A stretch of DNA of 64,000 nt. It comes from Paraphysoderma sedebokerense. Taxonomy: Eukaryota > Blastocladiomycota > Physodermatomycetes > Physodermatales > Physodermataceae. The stretch covers positions 119,862 to 183,861 of the forward strand of contig JAHLJZ010000044.1 in assembly GCA_025602915.1 (NCBI GenBank), in the 5' to 3' direction. Under the pieces are notes generated by a model. The model was not told where the DNA came from. It saw only the letters and a program-made list of their open reading frames with translations, and searched no databases. The number at the start of each line of letters is the position of its first letter. The first letter of the stretch is position 1. A program made the translations under genes and the position numbers. This document shows, one piece after another, positions 60,917 through 64,000 of the stretch.

Positions 60917-62343
60917 TCATCTGATAGCGTTTCGTTTATGAGAATTCATCCAAGTTTTCATTGCGTCTATATCATTCAAATTAGGGAGAGCAGGTAAATC
61001 CGGAAATGGGTTCGCAACCATTTGGAGAAAAGCGTCCAGCGTGTATCGAGCATCATTCCCTGTAGTCAAGAGAGAGTTGTAATTTCATACAGAACGTTAC
61101 GAGGTTGTGCAAAATGAACGTTTTACGGAACATATCTGGAAAAACTTACCCGCATTGTGCAGATTCTTGAATTTAATCCCGAGGGATGTTAACATATTAC
61201 TCAATCCAATACGGGGAATGGTCCCAGTTCGACCGTAATATATATCCTGTGTGTCAATTATCGTGCAGTCTTCTAGATATAAACCGGCATTCTCAAGCCA
61301 TTCCTACGCTATAGTTAGTTTCATTCCGAAAAATACGCAATAAGGAATAAAACGTATAAACCTGATCTTTCCTGGAGTCATGACAAATCATATAAATCTG
61401 ATAACCACTGTCCCGCCAATATTCGAGTGCTCCATTCATGGCGTAGATCGAATTAGATAAAGAAATAAACTTGTAAGTGCCAAAGTTGAAAAGGAATTTC
61501 GCATCGGGTACATATTTTCCATTCCGGTACTCCGAATGTTCGGAGACGACAAAATGATTAGAATTGGTTCGGTGTTCGGGGTTGAAGTACTTCACCGACC
61601 AACCGATTTCAGTCACAATGTCATGATTCTTTTCCCATGTCTCTACATCTACAGAAAAGTAAACTACGGGTTGTCCTTGATTTTTCATTTCATGGCGATG
61701 GAACTCTATTTCTTCCCTTATACTTTCGATATGATCTCGTTGACTGAGAATTGAGTCGGCCATGTTGATTGTGTCCAATACATTCTTATAATCAATGTGG
61801 TGAACAATATTAGGGGTACAAACATCAGTTACACAGCCGGAACATCCGGAGTTTCCTATTGGCTCAGGGAAGGTCAGATCAACCTGCAGATAGTCCAAGA
61901 GGCAGGTCTCCAAATAGGGTAAATAGGCAGAACATATTAAAACTTCTCGTCGATTGGTAACTGGCGAGGTTCCTAAAGATCGGAGAAGAATTTAGAGAAA
62001 AATTAGCGAAAGGGTCCTAGAGGCGGGGGAATGTCATGATGCGGTGTTCACCAGACTATTGAGCGTGGTAATTATTAAGTACTAAAGAAAATTTAATAGT
62101 ATAGCGACATAAAAAAAGAAAGTGGAATAACAGAAAAGAGAAAGTGGCAGAATTGACTTGAATAATAAAAGGAAATCGAAGCATGAACTAACCAACATGG
62201 ACATGTCCTTCCTCTGTCTTATGAATGAAATAATAAAAAGACGGCGTCTCGAAAAACTTTCTAACAAATGCTTTGAGACGAGGGTTACGAATAAATTGCT
62301 GGTAATGGTTTCGCAGAAAGTCAACAGAGTAGTATGTCACCAT
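60917..62343 (-). CDS. Gfd2/YDR514C-like DEDDh nuclease-fold protein, copy 1
   Basis: RNase H-fold protein of the fungal Gfd2/YDR514C C-terminal family, thought to be exonuclease-like. A first exon, 62343-62193, was found by hand: MVTYYSVDFLRNHYQQFIRN, then FETPSFYYFIHKTEEGHVHV, joined in phase at 61973 to TSPVTNRREVLICSAYLPYL. Core motifs are the D-x-E pair in YFSVDVETWE, the EIGWSVKYFNP strand, HFVVSEHSEYRNGKYVPDAK, the Asp in MICHDSRKDQ, and HNAGNDARYT with the last His and Asp. So the whole DEDDh set is present. A CSGCVTDVC motif lies just after the second exon start. Four exons or more; it ends SHKRNAIR. It is followed upstream by a second copy (tandem). Function in fungi is largely unknown. 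Confidence 0.8.
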
Positions 62344-62720
62344 GATTCAGATATCTTTAAAATCAGAAATTTTTAAAAAAATAAACGGCCCAAAGTGGAG
62401 CTGAGTGCGTTGCTTGTCGGACATCGCGGTTCTAAGACAGGGGTTAACTTATTGTGACATGATGATCTCTTTTGCACTCATTAGTTTCATTACATGGGGA
62501 ATTTCATAACATGGTCGTAAAATCCATTGAGTTGTATAGATAATTCATACAATATCCAGGAATCATGGCAAACTCCCCCACATTTCATCATGAATCAAAA
62601 TCGAAGTCACTTGTGATAATTGGAGGAAGAAACAACTTCCGCGTTTCGCTTGTGCGCGGTAACGGCGGCATCGTTAATAATTTCATATAGGCTAAGTATT
62701 GATATATTTAACATAATAAG
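62344..62720. other. Intergenic between the two Gfd2-like copies
   Basis: About 380 bp. It includes the promoter of copy 1 and the 3' flank of copy 2. I see no gene in it. Confidence 0.5.
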
Positions 62721-63833
62721 TTACGCAGGAACAACCTCACAGTATCCTGAAAAGTGAACGATACTGTCGACAGAAGCAGGAGGTGGTCTGGTCACTCTCA
62801 TTCTCCGCGACTCCATCCAGGTTCTCATCCCCTCTAAATCATTCAGATTGGGGAGAGAAGGCAATGGCGGCAATGGATTGATCACCATTTTCAAAAATGC
62901 GTTTAGAGTGTATCGAGCGTCATTTCCTGCAATTGAGAAGGATCGGAGATTAAAATCAACCTATGTCATTTCGAGAAATGAGAAGATATTGTATGAAAGA
63001 ACCTACCAGCATTGTGAAGATTGCTGAAAGTGATATTGATTGATCTTAGCATATTACTCAATCCAATACGCGGAACAGTCCCAGTTATACCGTAAAATAC
63101 GACCTGTGTGTCAATGATTTTGCAGGATCTCATATCTAAACCGGCGTTAAGAAGCCACTCCTGCGCTTAAGTTAGTTTTGTTTGGAAGAAACGCACAATA
63201 AAGAATTTAACTTATCCACCTTATCTTTCCGAGGGTCATGGCAAACGATAAATATCCTGTAATCTTTATCACGCCAATTATCCAACTTTTGATTCAATTC
63301 AGCTATCACGTAATCAAGTGAAGCAATCTTTGAGTTGCCGAAGTTGAAATCGAACTTTGCGTTCGGGACGTATATCCCATTGTAATAGTCGATGTTCTCG
63401 CGAATGACGAAGTGATTGGAATGAATCGGTTGCGGAGGATTAAAGTACTTCACCGTCCAACCGATTTCGGTCACTTTGTCATGATTTCGTTCCCAAGTCT
63501 CGACATCTATAGAAAGGTAAACTACTGGTTGCCCATAGTGGTTTTTCATTTCTTTGCGAAGATGCCGTATCTTTTGTCTGATCTTTTTTATATCTTCTCG
63601 TTGTTTGAGGATTGTGTCGGCGGTGCTCATAGCCTCCACTACCCCGTTATAATCGGTATGGTTGAGAACTCGGACGGTGTCAAGATTCGTCCTACAATCA
63701 GAGCAACCGTAATCACTGTCAAGTTCAGGTAATGCCACATCAACATCCAGGTAGTCCAGAAGAGCTTCTTCCATATCAGGAATAGAGTCAGAGCATATTA
63801 CTATCTCTCTTTGTTTGGTTGATGGGGATGTTT
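62721..63833 (-). CDS. Gfd2/YDR514C-like DEDDh nuclease-fold protein, copy 2 (5' partial)
   Basis: Tandem paralogue of the previous gene with the same exon layout. The first exon in the window starts at 63833 with ETSPSTKQREIVICS (one base of the first codon lies upstream). It matches copy 1 in phase. It runs through CSDCRTNLDTV, YLSIDVETWERNHDKVTEIG, HFVIRENIDYYNGIYVPNAK, VCHDPRKDK and, after introns, EWLLNAGLDM, IDTQVVFYGITGTVPRIGLS and HNAGNDARYTLNAF. The DEDDh residues are all kept. It ends with a 20-residue tail (about VTRPPPASVDSIVHFSGYCE) that copy 1 lacks. No 5' exon like that of copy 1 is found between 63834 and 64000, so it is cut by the window edge. Confidence 0.78.
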
Positions 63834-64000
63834 CTACAAGAATGGAGACAATTTAGAATACATTAATTTTGCCCATACCGAGCAGGTTTCACAGTTCGGT
63901 ATCAAAAATGACAATTGAGATTTGAAGGCAAAAGAGTTGAGACAGCGCCATCAATTGAAATCTAAAGGCAAGAATTTGGCCGCAGTATTATCATTACAAG

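Overview
This is a eukaryotic nuclear window, and almost certainly fungal. Most genes carry several short GT-AG introns of roughly 50-100 nt. The tryptophan synthase is the fused alpha-beta type found in fungi. There is a Vnx1-type vacuolar cation/H+ antiporter, and two copies of the Gfd2/YDR514C-type nuclease-fold family. Several genes lost from budding yeasts are kept: FAN1, GPHR, PRCC, PSME3IP1, an eIF4E-transporter-like protein and a MEIOB-like OB-fold protein. I cannot fix the phylum from the sequence; an intron-rich non-yeast fungus, possibly early-diverging, is the most I would say. There is no transposon, CRISPR, virus, rRNA or plasmid signature.

Left third (1-20.4 kb). After 1.8 kb without a convincing gene come a Ccr4/Ngl-type nuclease (-), pICln (+), WDR5 (+), PRCC (-), the FAN1 nuclease (+), an AlkB-like dioxygenase (+), an EF-hand MscS channel (-), a secreted GH1 beta-glucosidase (-), and an intronless coiled-coil protein with a C-terminal ubiquitin-like domain ending Gly-Gly-Leu (+).

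Middle (20.6-42 kb). A triose-phosphate/nucleotide-sugar-transporter family protein (-), a low-complexity orphan (-), mitochondrial acetyl-CoA acetyltransferase (+), Golgi pH regulator (-), a ZIP-like membrane protein of bacterial type (+), Coq1 (-), ribosomal uL29 (-), Dr1/NC2beta (-), a MEIOB-like protein (-), an orphan (-), and ribosomal eL37 (+).

Right third (42-64 kb). An eIF4E-transporter-like protein (-), a membrane-anchored ZZ/EF-hand protein (-), an SRF-type MADS-box factor (+), an intron-containing tRNA-Lys(UUU) (-), TRP5 (-), a Vnx1-like antiporter (+), PSME3IP1/FAM192A (-), and two tandem Gfd2-like DEDDh nuclease-fold genes (-). The second of these runs off the right edge.

Genes are mostly unrelated housekeeping functions, packed with 90-1200 bp between them and often divergent or convergent; there is no clear gene cluster. 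The items most worth a second look are the coiled-coil/ubiquitin-like protein, the MEIOB-like gene, the tandem nuclease pair, the ZZ/EF-hand protein and the very short exons in WDR5, eL37 and uL29.
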